Below are positions 9,635 through 19,243 of a DNA stretch of 64,000 bases, in pieces (position 1 is the stretch's first letter; each line of letters starts with the position of its first letter). Below the pieces are notes generated by a model. It was given only the letters and a program-made list of their open reading frames with translations, ran no database searches and had not been told where the DNA came from. This DNA comes from Klebsiella michiganensis (lineage in GTDB: Bacteria; Pseudomonadota; Gammaproteobacteria; Enterobacterales; Enterobacteriaceae). A program made the position numbers and the translations under genes. The stretch spans positions 1-64,000 of the forward strand of contig NZ_PRDB01000025.1 of the NCBI RefSeq assembly GCF_002925905.1, in the 5' to 3' direction.

Positions 9635-10495
9635 ATGCACAAGACTACGCTGGAACAATGGGCGCTGCTGGAGAAAGTTGTCGAGCTGGGTAGCTTCGCG
9701 AAGGCGGCGGACGAGACCCACCGCAGCCAGTCGTCGGTGAGCTATAATCTCGCGCTGTTGCAGGAGCGGCTGGGCGTCACGCTGCTGGCGCCATCGGGCC
9801 GTCGCGCGGTGCTGACCCCGGCAGGCGAGCTGCTGCTCGGCCAGGTTAAGCCGCTGCTGCAGGCCTTCTCTTATGTCGAAACCCATGCCGCCACCCTGCG
9901 AGACGGCGCCCGGACCCGGCTGGATCTGGTGGTCGACAGCATTTTCCCACGCCAGCGGCTGTTCGCCATTCTGCGCCAGTTTCAACAGCGTTACCCGCAA
10001 ACTCAGGTCAGGTTGACCGAAGTGCTGGAAAACGTTGAGGAAGAGCATCCGGCCCGCACCGAGGCGGACGTGATGGTGCTGACCCGCCGTCAGGATATTA
10101 CCGGCCGCGGCGAATGGCTGATGAACATTGATTTTGTCGCCGTCGCCCATCGCGATCATCCACTCTCCGCGCTGGCGGGGCCGCTGGACGACAGCGCGCT
10201 GGCCCCCTGGCCGCTGGTGCGCATCGCCGACCGCAGCAACGACCCGCAATCTTCCCGCGATGCATGGACGTTTTCCACTATTGATGCCGCCATCGATGCG
10301 GTGCTGTATCAGGTCGGGTTTGGCTGGCTGCCGGAAGAGCGCATTGGCCCACAGCTTCAACAAGGGGTGCTGAAGGCGCTGCCGCTGGGACACGGCGCGC
10401 GGCGGGCAACGCCGCTGCACCTGATCGTTAAGCGTGATTTAACACCTATTGATGAGCAGGTCGCCACGCTGCTGGATCTGTTCAGAGCGCCCTGA
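9635..10495 (+). CDS. LysR-family regulator divergent from padC
   Basis: This 286-residue LysR-type transcription factor has an N-terminal winged helix-turn-helix (LEKVVELGSFAKAADETHRS, then SSVSYNLALLQERLGV). A periplasmic-binding-like effector domain starts near residue 90. The length is typical. Divergent orientation with a 100-bp shared promoter region makes control of padC, perhaps in response to phenolic acids, the simplest reading; this is inference. The start at 9635 (MHKTTLEQWALL) places the helix-turn-helix at the expected distance. A repeat array begins just after the stop. Confidence 0.85.
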   Translation: MHKTTLEQWALLEKVVELGSFAKAADETHRSQSSVSYNLALLQERLGVTLLAPSGRRAVLTPAGELLLGQVKPLLQAFSYVETHAATLRDGARTRLDLVVDSIFPRQRLFAILRQFQQRYPQTQVRLTEVLENVEEEHPARTEADVMVLTRRQDITGRGEWLMNIDFVAVAHRDHPLSALAGPLDDSALAPWPLVRIADRSNDPQSSRDAWTFSTIDAAIDAVLYQVGFGWLPEERIGPQLQQGVLKALPLGHGARRATPLHLIVKRDLTPIDEQVATLLDLFRAP

Positions 10496-11072
10496 TGGGC
10501 TTGTTTACCCGGCTCGCGCTGCGCTTAGCCGGGCTACAGATTCACTGCGGTCTGCTCCCGGGGGCGGCGCTTAACGCGCCTTGCCCGGGCTACAAGGTCC
10601 CCGCCGTCTGCGAGCCGGTAGCCCGGACAGATGCGCAGCATCGCCTCCGGGAAATTCAGCCTCTCTGCGCGCTGCTCTCGGGGGCGGCGCTTATCTCGCC
10701 TTGCCCGGGCTACAAGGTCCCCGCCGTCTGCGAGCCGGTAGCCCGGACAGATGCGCAGCATCGCCTCCGGGAAATTCAGCCTCTCTGCGCGCTGCTCCCG
10801 GGGGCGGAGCTTATCGCGCATTGCCCGGGCTACAGGGTCCCCACCGTCTGCGAGCCGGTAGCCCGGACAGATGCGCAGCATCGCCTCCGGGAAATTCAGC
10901 CTCTCTGCGCGCTGCTCCCGGGGGCGGCGCTTATCTCGCCTTGCCCGGGCTACAAGGTCCCCGACGTCTGCGAGCCGGTAGCCCGGACAGATGCGCAGCA
11001 TCGCCTCCGGGAAATGTGCCGAAGCTGATGCTTCCCGGCTTGCGCTGCGTTTAGCCGGGCTGCAGGCGGGTT
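10496..11072. repeat. Four-copy 120-bp tandem REP/BIME array
   Basis: Four units of exactly 120 bp run from about 10552 to 11016. Each contains two palindromes: cccgggggcggcgctta... with cttgcccgggctac, and gtagcccggacagatg... with catcgcctccggga. Copies start in register at 10621, 10741, 10861 and 10981 and differ at only a few bases. Single diverged half-units flank the array (10505-10545 and 11030-11070). Because 120 is a multiple of three, reading frames stay open on both strands, but none has the look of a gene. The rest of the 706-bp gap holds the nik promoter. Confidence 0.85.
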
Positions 11073-11129
11073 CGTAAACTCATACAGCCAAAAGAGATAT
11101 ACCGTTTTCTTATACTTTCAGGCCCGATA

Positions 11130-11143
11130 TTGATCCAGCTTAC
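11130..11143 (+). promoter_or_regulatory. Possible FNR site upstream of nikA
   Basis: A good FNR half-site, TTGAT, is followed four bases on by a poor second half (CTTAC). In E. coli nikABCDE is activated by FNR under anaerobiosis from a site in this position. The weak second half keeps the call tentative. Confidence 0.35.
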
Positions 11144-11150
11144 GCCGAAA

Positions 11151-11178
11151 GTATGATGAATCTTTAAAATCGTCATAC
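11151..11178. promoter_or_regulatory. NikR operator
   Basis: The dyad GTATGA-N16-TCATAC matches the known E. coli NikR operator exactly, including spacing. It lies 24 bp upstream of the nikA start, where bound Ni-NikR would block transcription. The nikR gene is at the end of the same gene cluster, giving a complete feedback loop. Confidence 0.92.
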
Positions 11179-11201
11179 TTTCCTGTCGCTGAGAAAAAGC
11201 C

Positions 11202-12770
11202 TTGTCTATTATCCGCACCACCCTGCTGGCGCTATTCGCCTGCGCCCCGTTGCTGGCCTGCGCCGCGTCCAATGAAATCACCACCGCCTGGCCGGTCAAC
11301 GTGGGGCCGCTCAACCCGCACCTCTATACGCCCAACCAGATGTACGCCCAGAGCATGGTCTATGAGCCGCTGGTAAAGTATCAGGCGGATGGCTCGGTGA
11401 AACCCTGGCTGGCAAAAAGCTGGACCCACTCGGCGGACGGCAAAGTCTGGACCTTCACCCTGCGCGATGACGTGACATTTTCCAACGGCGAAGCGTTTGA
11501 CGCCCATGCCGCCGCGGAGAACTTCCGCGTGGTGCTCGATAACCGCCAGCGCCACGCCTGGCTGGAGCTGGTCAATCAGATTGTCGATGTCAAAGCGCTC
11601 AGCCAAAACCAGCTGCAAATCACCCTGAAAAGCGCCTATTACCCGTTCTTACAGGAGCTGGCGCTGCCGCGCCCTTTCCGCTTTATCGCCCCGTCGCAGT
11701 TCAAAGACAATGAGACCCTGCACGGCATTAAAGCGCCGATTGGCACCGGTCCGTGGGTGCTGAAGGAATCAAAACTCAATCAGTACGACGTGCTGGTGCG
11801 TAACGATCGCTACTGGGGCGAAAAGCCGCAGATTGAAAAGATTACCGTCAAGGTGATCCCGGACCCGACGACCCGCGCGGTGGCCTTTGAAACCGGCGAT
11901 ATTGACCTGCTCTACGGCAACGAAGGGCTGCTGCCGCTCGACACCTTCGACCGCTTCAGCCACAACCCGGCCTACCGTACCCAGCTTTCCCGCCCGATAG
12001 AGACGGTGATGCTGGCGCTGAACTCCGCCAAAGCCCCCACCAACGAGCTAGCGGTGCGCGAAGCGCTGAACTTTGCGGTGAATAAAAAATCGCTGATTGA
12101 TAACGCCCTGTACGGCACTCAGCAGGTGGCCGATACGCTGTTCGCCCCCACCGTGCCCTATGCCGATATTGGCCTGACGCCGCGCCGGTACGATCCGCAG
12201 CAGGCGAAGGCGCTGCTGGAAAACGCGGGCTGGGTCCTGCCTGCGGGTAAGGATATTCGCGAGAAAAACGGCCTGCCGCTGCGCGTTGAGCTGTCGTTTA
12301 TCGGTACCGACGCGCTAAGCAAATCGATGGCGGAAATCATTCAGGCCGATATGCGCCAGGTTGGCGTGGACGTGGCGCTGGTCGGCGAGGAAGAGAGCAG
12401 TATTTATGCCCGCCAGCGCGATGGTCGCTTCGGCATGATTTTCAACCGTACCTGGGGCGCCCCCTACGATCCGCACGCTTTTATGAGTTCGATGCGCGTA
12501 CCGTCGCACGCCGATTTTCAGGCGCAGCAGGGATTAGCCGACAAACCGATTATTGATAAAGAAATCGGCGAGGTGCTGAAAACCACCGATGAAACGCGGC
12601 GTCAGGCGCTGTACAAAGACCTGCTGACCCGACTGCACAACGATGCGGTCTATCTGCCCATCAGCTACGTCTCGATGATGGTGGTCGCCAGACCGGAGCT
12701 GGGGGCGATTCCCTACGCGCCCATCGCGTCTGAAATTCCGTTTGAACAAATTAAGCCGGTGAAACCCTGA
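11202..12770 (+). CDS. nikA: NikA, nickel-binding periplasmic protein
   Basis: NikA binds a Ni(II)-(L-His)2 type complex in the periplasm and delivers it to NikBC. The protein has 522 residues with an N-terminal signal peptide (hydrophobic to about residue 20), then the SBP_bac_5 fold. The residues known in mature E. coli NikA are present: Trp398 and Tyr402 in RTWGAPY, and the ligand His416 in PSHADF. An in-frame TGA at 11190 leaves TTG at 11202 as the only start that keeps the signal peptide; GAGA stands about 7 bases upstream. The stop overlaps the nikB start (TGATG). Confidence 0.95.
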   Translation: MSIIRTTLLALFACAPLLACAASNEITTAWPVNVGPLNPHLYTPNQMYAQSMVYEPLVKYQADGSVKPWLAKSWTHSADGKVWTFTLRDDVTFSNGEAFDAHAAAENFRVVLDNRQRHAWLELVNQIVDVKALSQNQLQITLKSAYYPFLQELALPRPFRFIAPSQFKDNETLHGIKAPIGTGPWVLKESKLNQYDVLVRNDRYWGEKPQIEKITVKVIPDPTTRAVAFETGDIDLLYGNEGLLPLDTFDRFSHNPAYRTQLSRPIETVMLALNSAKAPTNELAVREALNFAVNKKSLIDNALYGTQQVADTLFAPTVPYADIGLTPRRYDPQQAKALLENAGWVLPAGKDIREKNGLPLRVELSFIGTDALSKSMAEIIQADMRQVGVDVALVGEEESSIYARQRDGRFGMIFNRTWGAPYDPHAFMSSMRVPSHADFQAQQGLADKPIIDKEIGEVLKTTDETRRQALYKDLLTRLHNDAVYLPISYVSMMVVARPELGAIPYAPIASEIPFEQIKPVKP

Positions 12771-13714
12771 TGTTACGTTACGCGATGCGGCGGGTCGCGC
12801 TGCTGATACCGATGATCTTCGCCGCCTCGGTGATTATCTTTTTAATGCTGCGCCTGGGCACCGGTGACCCGGCGCTGGACTATTTGCGCCTGTCAAACCT
12901 GCCGCCGACGCCGGAGATGGTGGCCTCAACCCGCGCGATGCTGGGGCTGGAGCGGCCGCTTATCGTCCAGTACGGCAGCTGGCTGTGGCAGGCGCTGCAT
13001 CTGGATTTTGGCGTTTCGTTCGCCACCCAGCGTCCGGTGCTGGATGACATGCTGAGCTTTCTGCCCGCCACGCTGCAGCTGGCCGGCGCCGCGCTGGTGC
13101 TGATCCTCCTCACCTCCGTGCCGCTGGGCATCTGGGCGGCGCGGCACCGCGACCGCCTGCCGGATTTTATTGTGCGGATCATCGCTTTTCTCGGCGTGTC
13201 GATGCCCAACTTCTGGCTGGCTTTCCTGCTGGTGATGTTCTTTTCGGTTTATCTGCAATGGCTGCCGGCGATGGGCTATGGCGGCTGGCAGCACATCATT
13301 CTGCCGGCGGTGTCGATCGCCTTTATGTCGCTGGCGATCAACGCCCGCCTGCTGCGCGCCAGCATGCTGGAAGTCGCCGGGCAGCGTCACGTAACCTGGG
13401 CCAGACTGCGCGGCCTGAACGACAGGCAAACCGAGCGCCGCCATATTCTGCGCAACGCCTCGCTGCCGATGATTACCGCCGTGGGGATGCATATCGGCGA
13501 GCTGATTGGCGGCACGATGATTATCGAGAATATCTTTGCCTGGCCCGGCGTGGGCCGCTACGCCGTCTCGGCGATTTTTAATCGTGATTATCCGGTGATT
13601 CAGTGTTTCACCCTGATGATGGTGATCGTTTTTGTGGTCTGTAACCTGATGGTTGATCTGCTGAACGCCGCGCTGGACCCGCGCATTCGCCGCCATGAAG
13701 GAGCGCGCTCGTGA
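12770..13714 (+). CDS. nikB: NikB, nickel ABC transporter permease
   Basis: This is one of two inner-membrane permeases of the nickel importer. The 314-residue protein has about six membrane helices. The BPD_transp_1 coupling segment is seen around [18 protein letters not shown], which contacts the ATPases. It starts in the nikA stop and its own stop overlaps the nikC start as GTGA, as expected for a single polycistronic unit. Confidence 0.95.
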   Translation: MLRYAMRRVALLIPMIFAASVIIFLMLRLGTGDPALDYLRLSNLPPTPEMVASTRAMLGLERPLIVQYGSWLWQALHLDFGVSFATQRPVLDDMLSFLPATLQLAGAALVLILLTSVPLGIWAARHRDRLPDFIVRIIAFLGVSMPNFWLAFLLVMFFSVYLQWLPAMGYGGWQHIILPAVSIAFMSLAINARLLRASMLEVAGQRHVTWARLRGLNDRQTERRHILRNASLPMITAVGMHIGELIGGTMIIENIFAWPGVGRYAVSAIFNRDYPVIQCFTLMMVIVFVVCNLMVDLLNAALDPRIRRHEGARS

Positions 13715-14544
13715 ACTTTTTCCTCTCTTCACGCGGGTCCGTCCGCATTTCTTTGCTTATCATCGCCCTGCTGGCGGTCGTTGCGCTCACCAGCCAGTGG
13801 TGGCTGCCGTACGATCCGCAGGCGATCGATCTGCCTTCGCGCCTTCTGCCGCCCGGCAGCCAGCACTGGCTCGGTACCGATCATCTGGGGCGCGATATCT
13901 TCTCGCGTCTGCTGGCGGCGACCCGCGTATCGCTCGGCTCGGTGATGGCCTGCCTGCTGCTGGTGCTGGCGCTGGGACTCCTCGTCGGGGGCTGCGCCGG
14001 GCTTATCGGCGGCCGCGTCGATCAGGCCACCATGCGCGTCGCGGATCTGTTTATGACCTTCCCGACCTCAATCCTCTCTTTCTTTATGGTGGGGGTACTG
14101 GGAACCGGGCTGACCAACGTAATTATCGCCATCGCCCTGTCTCACTGGGCGTGGTATGCGCGGATGGTGCGCAGCCTGACAATCTCCCTGCGCCAGCGCG
14201 AATTTGTGCTCGCCGCGCGACTTTCCGGCGCGGGACACGTGCGGGTATTCGTCGACCATCTGGCCGGCGCGGTCATTCCGTCGCTGCTGGTGCTGGCGAC
14301 CCTGGATATCGGGCATATGATGCTGCACGTCGCCGGGATGTCGTTTCTCGGCCTCGGCGTCACCGCGCCAACCGCCGAGTGGGGGGTGATGATTAACGAC
14401 GCCCGCCAGTATATCTGGACCCAGCCGCTGCAAATGTTCTGGCCGGGACTGGCGCTGTTTATCACCGTCATGGCCTTCAATATGGTGGGCGACGCGCTGC
14501 GCGATCGCCTGGATCCTCATCTGATCGCGGAGCACGCCCACTAA
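13711..14544 (+). CDS. nikC: NikC, nickel ABC transporter permease
   Basis: This is the second permease, 277 residues. It has an N-terminal anchoring helix, the conserved periplasmic motif [17 protein letters not shown] of the DppC/OppC type, and the coupling segment [16 protein letters not shown]. The start is GTG at 13711 overlapping the nikB stop; no ATG gives the family N-terminus. The last base of the stop is the first base of the nikD ATG. Confidence 0.95.
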   Translation: MNFFLSSRGSVRISLLIIALLAVVALTSQWWLPYDPQAIDLPSRLLPPGSQHWLGTDHLGRDIFSRLLAATRVSLGSVMACLLLVLALGLLVGGCAGLIGGRVDQATMRVADLFMTFPTSILSFFMVGVLGTGLTNVIIAIALSHWAWYARMVRSLTISLRQREFVLAARLSGAGHVRVFVDHLAGAVIPSLLVLATLDIGHMMLHVAGMSFLGLGVTAPTAEWGVMINDARQYIWTQPLQMFWPGLALFITVMAFNMVGDALRDRLDPHLIAEHAH

Positions 14545-15304
14545 TGCCGCAACAAATTACACTGCAAAACATCGTCTTACAGGCCGAGCGTCCGCTGGTG
14601 CACGGCGTATCATTGACGCTCAAACGCGGGCGCGTGCTGGCGCTGGTTGGCGGCAGCGGCAGCGGAAAATCGCTAACCTGCGCGGCGGCGCTGGGCATTT
14701 TGCCTCCCGGCGTACGGCAAACGGCGGGGATGATCCTCGCCGACGGCCAGCCGGTCTCCCCTGGCGAGCTGCGCGGCAGCAAAATCGCCACCATTATGCA
14801 GAACCCGCGCAGCGCCTTTAATCCGCTGCACACCATGGCGACCCACGCGCGGGAAACCTGCCGGGCATTAGGTAAACCCGCAGACGACGCCACGCTTACG
14901 GCGGTACTGGAAGCCGTTGGGCTGGAGGAGGCGCAGCGCGTCCTGAAGCTTTATCCGTTCGAGATGAGCGGCGGCATGCTGCAGCGGATGATGATTGCCA
15001 TGGCGCTGCTGTGCGAGGCGCCGTTTATCATTGCCGATGAACCCACCACCGACCTGGACGCCGTGGCCCAGGCGCGCATTCTCGATCTGCTGGCAGGTGT
15101 TATGCAAAACCGTGGGCCCGGGATGCTGCTGGTCACTCACGATATGGGCGTCGTGGCGCGGCTGGCGGACGATGTGGCGGTGATGGATAGCGGCTGCATT
15201 GTGGAACAGGGGGATGTCGAAAGCCTGTTCAACGCTCCGCAGCACAGCATCACCCGCAGCCTGGTGGCGGCGCATCTCGCCCTCTACGGACTGGGGCTGG
15301 CCTG

Positions 15305-15305
<1 letters not shown>
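14544..15305 (+). CDS. nikD: NikD, nickel transporter ATPase
   Basis: One of two ATPases that power nickel import from the cytoplasmic side, 253 residues. Walker A is [10 protein letters not shown], the signature motif is [13 protein letters not shown], and Walker B is [12 protein letters not shown]. The Q-loop is around [11 protein letters not shown], typical for the Opp/Dpp/Nik group. It pairs with NikE and is coupled to it through a one-base stop/start overlap. Confidence 0.95.
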
Positions 15306-16497
<1,192 letters not shown>

Positions 16498-16547
16498 CCG
16501 TGGGATGCGATAAATGACTCTTTAACGCGCGATCGGGACTAACGCCA

Positions 16548-17105
16548 TTATGGCGACTCGTTGGCCCATGCGCCTCGTATCGGTTTTGCCAGCAGGGCAA
16601 GAACGGCAATCATGCTGATTTCAATCGAAAACGACCAGCAAATATGTCCGAGGGTTTCGCTCCACAGCTCGTAGCCATTCAGGTTCCACAGCCACCCGGT
16701 TTCCCCGTTTAAATAGGCGGGATGCCTGAAGCCCAGCGCGGGAATGAGGAAGCCGTGCATAACGAGAGTAATAATCAGACCATAGGCCGCGCCGTACCAA
16801 AGCCGGATTTTCGGCCAGTATGCGGAAATAAAGACATAGAGAAAGGCAAAAGCAAAGCTGAACAGCCAGTGGTAAAGCATGACGGCGCCGGGGATTGTCA
16901 CCCCCTGATAAACGTAGTCCAGCGAGTGTGAATTAATGCCAAGCCAGCCGAGCCAGGCGTCGATATGCGCCGCCGGGGGCGATATCTCGCCCGCCACGCG
17001 GGGCGGCATATTAGCTTCCGTTCCCGACTTCACCAGAGAGCTGATGAACCCTCCAATGAGCGTCGTCCAGATAATAACCTGAAGATTAATCCTGTTTTTC
17101 AACAT
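16548..17105 (-). CDS. YagU-like inner membrane protein (DUF1440)
   Basis: This 185-residue membrane protein resembles E. coli YagU (about 200 residues) in its blocks FISSLVKSGTEANMPPR, YWPKIRLWYGAAYG and LGHICWSFSIEISMI. Three or four hydrophobic segments are visible. YagU has been linked to acid resistance, but the biochemical role is not known. The gene is alone, convergent with nikR and divergent from the Mg2+ transporter leader. It has no orthologue at this place in E. coli K-12. The start at 17105 gives an N-terminal helix (LQVIIWTTLIGGFISSL). Confidence 0.7.
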   Translation of the reverse strand: MLKNRINLQVIIWTTLIGGFISSLVKSGTEANMPPRVAGEISPPAAHIDAWLGWLGINSHSLDYVYQGVTIPGAVMLYHWLFSFAFAFLYVFISAYWPKIRLWYGAAYGLIITLVMHGFLIPALGFRHPAYLNGETGWLWNLNGYELWSETLGHICWSFSIEISMIAVLALLAKPIRGAWANESP

Positions 17106-17357
17106 AACAGCGTTCCTCTTAAATATCGCTTATACGATGGGTCACCTCAGTTTTTTCAACCAACAATCTCGCGGGAAATAGCATTTATAACGCATCCACT
17201 GCTAAGTATAGTTTGAAAAAATTTTGTTCACCCTAAGAGGGCAAAATCCCTGTATCGCCCTGATCGCAATAAACTTTCGCCTTTTCTCAACAATTAATAA
17301 ACCACATGAATTATATGCTTGGTTAATCATCTCTCTTCGCGAATAATCAGGCCTCAT

Positions 17358-17535
17358 TTAACGATCTCGTTATGGCGAGGCTCCTGCATAAACATAAGTT
17401 ACCGCCCTGTTGGTATCGAGAGAGACCACTCAGGGAAATACAGGCTTCCATCGAATCAAGGTGTTGCCAAGGTAACTTCTGACGGCGTTCATGCCGGGCA
17501 GATACGTTGTGCAGTGCTAAAACCAGGACGTAGGG
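17358..17535 (+). promoter_or_regulatory. M-box-like (ykoK) magnesium riboswitch leader
   Basis: The leader of the MgtE-type gene contains the conserved M-box blocks in order. The 5' block is GCGAGGCTCCTGCATAAACAT (17375-17395), followed by a GTTACCGCCC-like segment, the CATCGAATCAAGGTGTT part, and the 3' block GTGCAGTGCTAAAACCAGGACG (17509-17530). M-box RNAs fold on Mg2+ binding and switch off Mg2+ transporter genes. Placement before mgtE fits. I recognised it by motif order, not by covariance search. Confidence 0.75.
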
Positions 17536-17565
17536 ATCTGCCTGTGCTCATCCTGTCTTGTTCGC

Positions 17566-17589
17566 CCCTATGAGTGATTTTTTATAGGG
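17566..17589 (+). promoter_or_regulatory. Hairpin covering the mgtE ribosome-binding site
   Basis: CCCTAT (17566-17571) can pair with ATAGGG (17584-17589), which is the Shine-Dalgarno region ten bases before the ATG. The loop is 12 nt. This would make the switch act on translation and not by a terminator; no U-tract terminator is visible between the M-box and the gene. Confidence 0.5.
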
Positions 17590-17598
17590 AATTACACC

Positions 17599-18612
17599 AT
17601 GTCTTCCATTCAACTGTGCGCCGCACATCAGGCTACCGCAGCGTTCGACGGCGACGCGATCGCCCAGTATATGCGTACCGATTTCATTACCCTGCCGGAA
17701 CATTTCAGCGTTCATGAAGCGCGTGAGCTGTTCGTTTCTCAGCTGGCCAGCGATGAGATCCCCGGCCAGGTTTTTGTCGTCGCCGGGAAAAAACTGCGCG
17801 GCAGTTTATCGATTAAAAAGCTGCTGCAGGAGAGCGATACCGCCCAGTCCATTCGTTATTTAATGGATAGCTGCCTGTTTCGCGTCAGGCCTGACGACCC
17901 GCGGCCGCAGGTGGTCGCCGAACTGGCCGAGCGCGGGCTCGACCTCGTGCCGGTGGTCGAAAAGGGTGAGCTGGTCGGCTGCCTGATGGAAAAAGAGATC
18001 GCGCATCTGCTGGAAGATGACGTGACCGAGGATGCTCAGCGTCAGGGCGCGACGCTGCCGCTGGAAAAGCCCTACCTGGAAACCAGCCCGTGGGCGCTGT
18101 GGAAAAAACGTTCGGTATGGCTGCTGCTGCTGTTTGTCGCCGAAGCCTATACCAGCAGCGTGTTGCAGCATTTTGAGGAAGCGCTGGAGTCGGCGATTGC
18201 GCTGGCCTTTTTCATTCCGCTGTTGATTGGTACCGGCGGCAATAGCGGAACGCAGATCACCTCCACCCTCGTGCGTTCCATGGCGCTCGGCGAGGTGCGG
18301 CTGCGCGATATGGGGCGCGTAATCCGTAAAGAGGTCTCAACCTCGCTGCTGATTGCCATTACGCTCGGCCTGGCGGGCTGCCTGCGCGCCTGGATGATGG
18401 GCATCGGCATGGAGATCACCCTGATTGTCAGCCTGACGCTGGTATGCATTACCCTGTGGAGCGCGGTGGTGTCTTCGGTGATCCCCCTGACGCTCAAACG
18501 CGTCGGCATCGACCCGGCTGTGGTTTCAGCGCCGTTTATCGCCACCCTTATCGACGGTACCGGACTGATTATCTACTTCAAAATTGCCCAGTATTTCCTG
18601 GGGCTGAACTGA
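17599..18612 (+). CDS. mgtE: MgtE-type magnesium transporter lacking the N-terminal domain
   Basis: This is an inner-membrane Mg2+ transporter/channel of the MgtE family. The 337 residues begin with a CBS-domain pair (roughly residues 18-145; LVPVVEKGELVGCLMEKEI is the second). Five membrane helices follow, with the family pore motif at PLLIGTGGNSGTQ and the end segment FIATLIDGTGLIIYF. Classical MgtE has about 450 residues with a superhelical N domain; that domain is absent here, and the ATG follows directly on the M-box leader, so the short form is genuine. Expected control is repression in high Mg2+. A strong terminator follows. Confidence 0.85.
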   Translation: MSSIQLCAAHQATAAFDGDAIAQYMRTDFITLPEHFSVHEARELFVSQLASDEIPGQVFVVAGKKLRGSLSIKKLLQESDTAQSIRYLMDSCLFRVRPDDPRPQVVAELAERGLDLVPVVEKGELVGCLMEKEIAHLLEDDVTEDAQRQGATLPLEKPYLETSPWALWKKRSVWLLLLFVAEAYTSSVLQHFEEALESAIALAFFIPLLIGTGGNSGTQITSTLVRSMALGEVRLRDMGRVIRKEVSTSLLIAITLGLAGCLRAWMMGIGMEITLIVSLTLVCITLWSAVVSSVIPLTLKRVGIDPAVVSAPFIATLIDGTGLIIYFKIAQYFLGLN

Positions 18613-18910
18613 TTATTTTGCCCGGCGGGAAGGACTTGCCGGGCTGTTTTATTCCCGCCCGAATATCCGCAATCGCATTAAGCAATCTCAGTAACTCTGG
18701 AGCAAGCCGATAAAAAGCGTGTCCTTTTTCCGTTAAGATAACTTTTCTGATATTCCTGCCGCGCTTAATCAGGTTGAAACCCAGTTCATTTTCAAGCGCA
18801 CATACGCTGGTTGTTATCAACGAAGGCGCAATACTCAGCCGCTGCGATACAAAATGAATACTCCCCTCCCGAACCATAAGCATGAATATCTCCACCTGTG
18901 ATTTATTCAT
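18578..18910 (-). pseudogene. LysR-type DNA-binding stub, effector domain missing
   Basis: The 110 residues hold the LysR winged helix (FMLMVREGSIHFVSQRLSIA, then VCALENELGFNLIKRG) and the start of the linker helix. The reading frame then runs through the mgtE terminator and stops inside the 3' end of mgtE. Normal LysR proteins have about 300 residues, so the effector domain is gone. An SD-like GGAGAGG stands 8 bases before the ATG, so the stub could still be made and bind DNA as a dimer. It is probably a remnant; a functional mini-regulator is less likely but possible. Confidence 0.6.
18620..18650 (+). terminator. Rho-independent terminator of mgtE
   Basis: A 7-bp perfect stem GCCCGGC / GCCGGGC (18620-18626 and 18638-18644) is followed by TGTTTT. 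It stands 8 bp after the mgtE stop. Confidence 0.85.
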
Positions 18911-19035
18911 TGCCGAAACCTCTCCAGATTAACCTTTGGCTTACGTTTTAAGTTGTCCACCGGGCAATGTCAATCGCTACAAGAAAATGCTCTCCGCATA
19001 TAAATAAAATAAAGTGTGAAGCTCGCCATTCGCAC

Positions 19036-19071
19036 ATTTAATTATGCATTTCAGCCATTTCATAATTAAAT
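19036..19071. promoter_or_regulatory. Perfect 11-bp dyad, candidate enhancer site for the sigma-54 activator
   Basis: ATTTAATTATG (19036-19046) and CATAATTAAAT (19061-19071) are exact reverse complements separated by 14 bp. The dyad centre is about 140 bp before the -24 element of the operon promoter, the usual distance for a sigma-54 activator binding site. It is inferred to bind the PrpR-like protein encoded downstream. The rest of the 333-bp gap holds no gene. Confidence 0.5.
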
Positions 19072-19170
19072 AACCGGCCTCACTCCGGCGTTCAGGTATG
19101 TGAAGAACATCACCACAACTCGTTGACCACAAAAACAAAATACACATACATATCAAAGCATTACAAAAAA

Positions 19171-19191
19171 ACATTCATCTTGCATGAATGT
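19171..19191. promoter_or_regulatory. Perfect 8-bp inverted repeat touching the -24 box
   Basis: ACATTCAT-cttgc-ATGAATGT is an exact inverted repeat whose right arm ends two bases before the TGGCAC element. Its location suggests an operator for a repressor or another modulator and not an enhancer, which would be too close here. No candidate protein is assigned. Confidence 0.4.
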
Positions 19192-19192
19192 A

Positions 19193-19208
19193 TGGCACAC
19201 GCCATGCA
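19193..19208 (+). promoter_or_regulatory. Sigma-54 promoter (-24/-12)
   Basis: TGGCAC-N5-ATGCA matches the sigma-54 consensus TGGCAC-N5-TTGCA at all but one position and has the required GG-N10-GC spacing. It lies 36 bp before the first gene of the catabolic operon, and a sigma-54 activator is encoded after the operon. Confidence 0.85.
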
Positions 19209-19243
19209 ATTACCTCCACGTAATCAACACTGGAGATAGTTAA

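Noticed and set aside
10552-11016. Possible CRISPR array
   Set aside because: The whole 120-bp unit repeats without unique spacers, and the units are paired REP palindromes; no cas gene is nearby.
10495-11054. Open reading frames of 155-177 codons on both strands with internally repeated protein sequence
   Set aside because: They come from a 120-bp DNA repeat whose length is a multiple of three; frames are open on both strands at once and lack credible start signals.
12417-12460. NikA Asn where E. coli has His in the segment before RTWGAPY, first taken as a lost nickel ligand
   Set aside because: Counting from the mature E. coli N-terminus, the ligand His416 is the one in PSHADF, which is present here.
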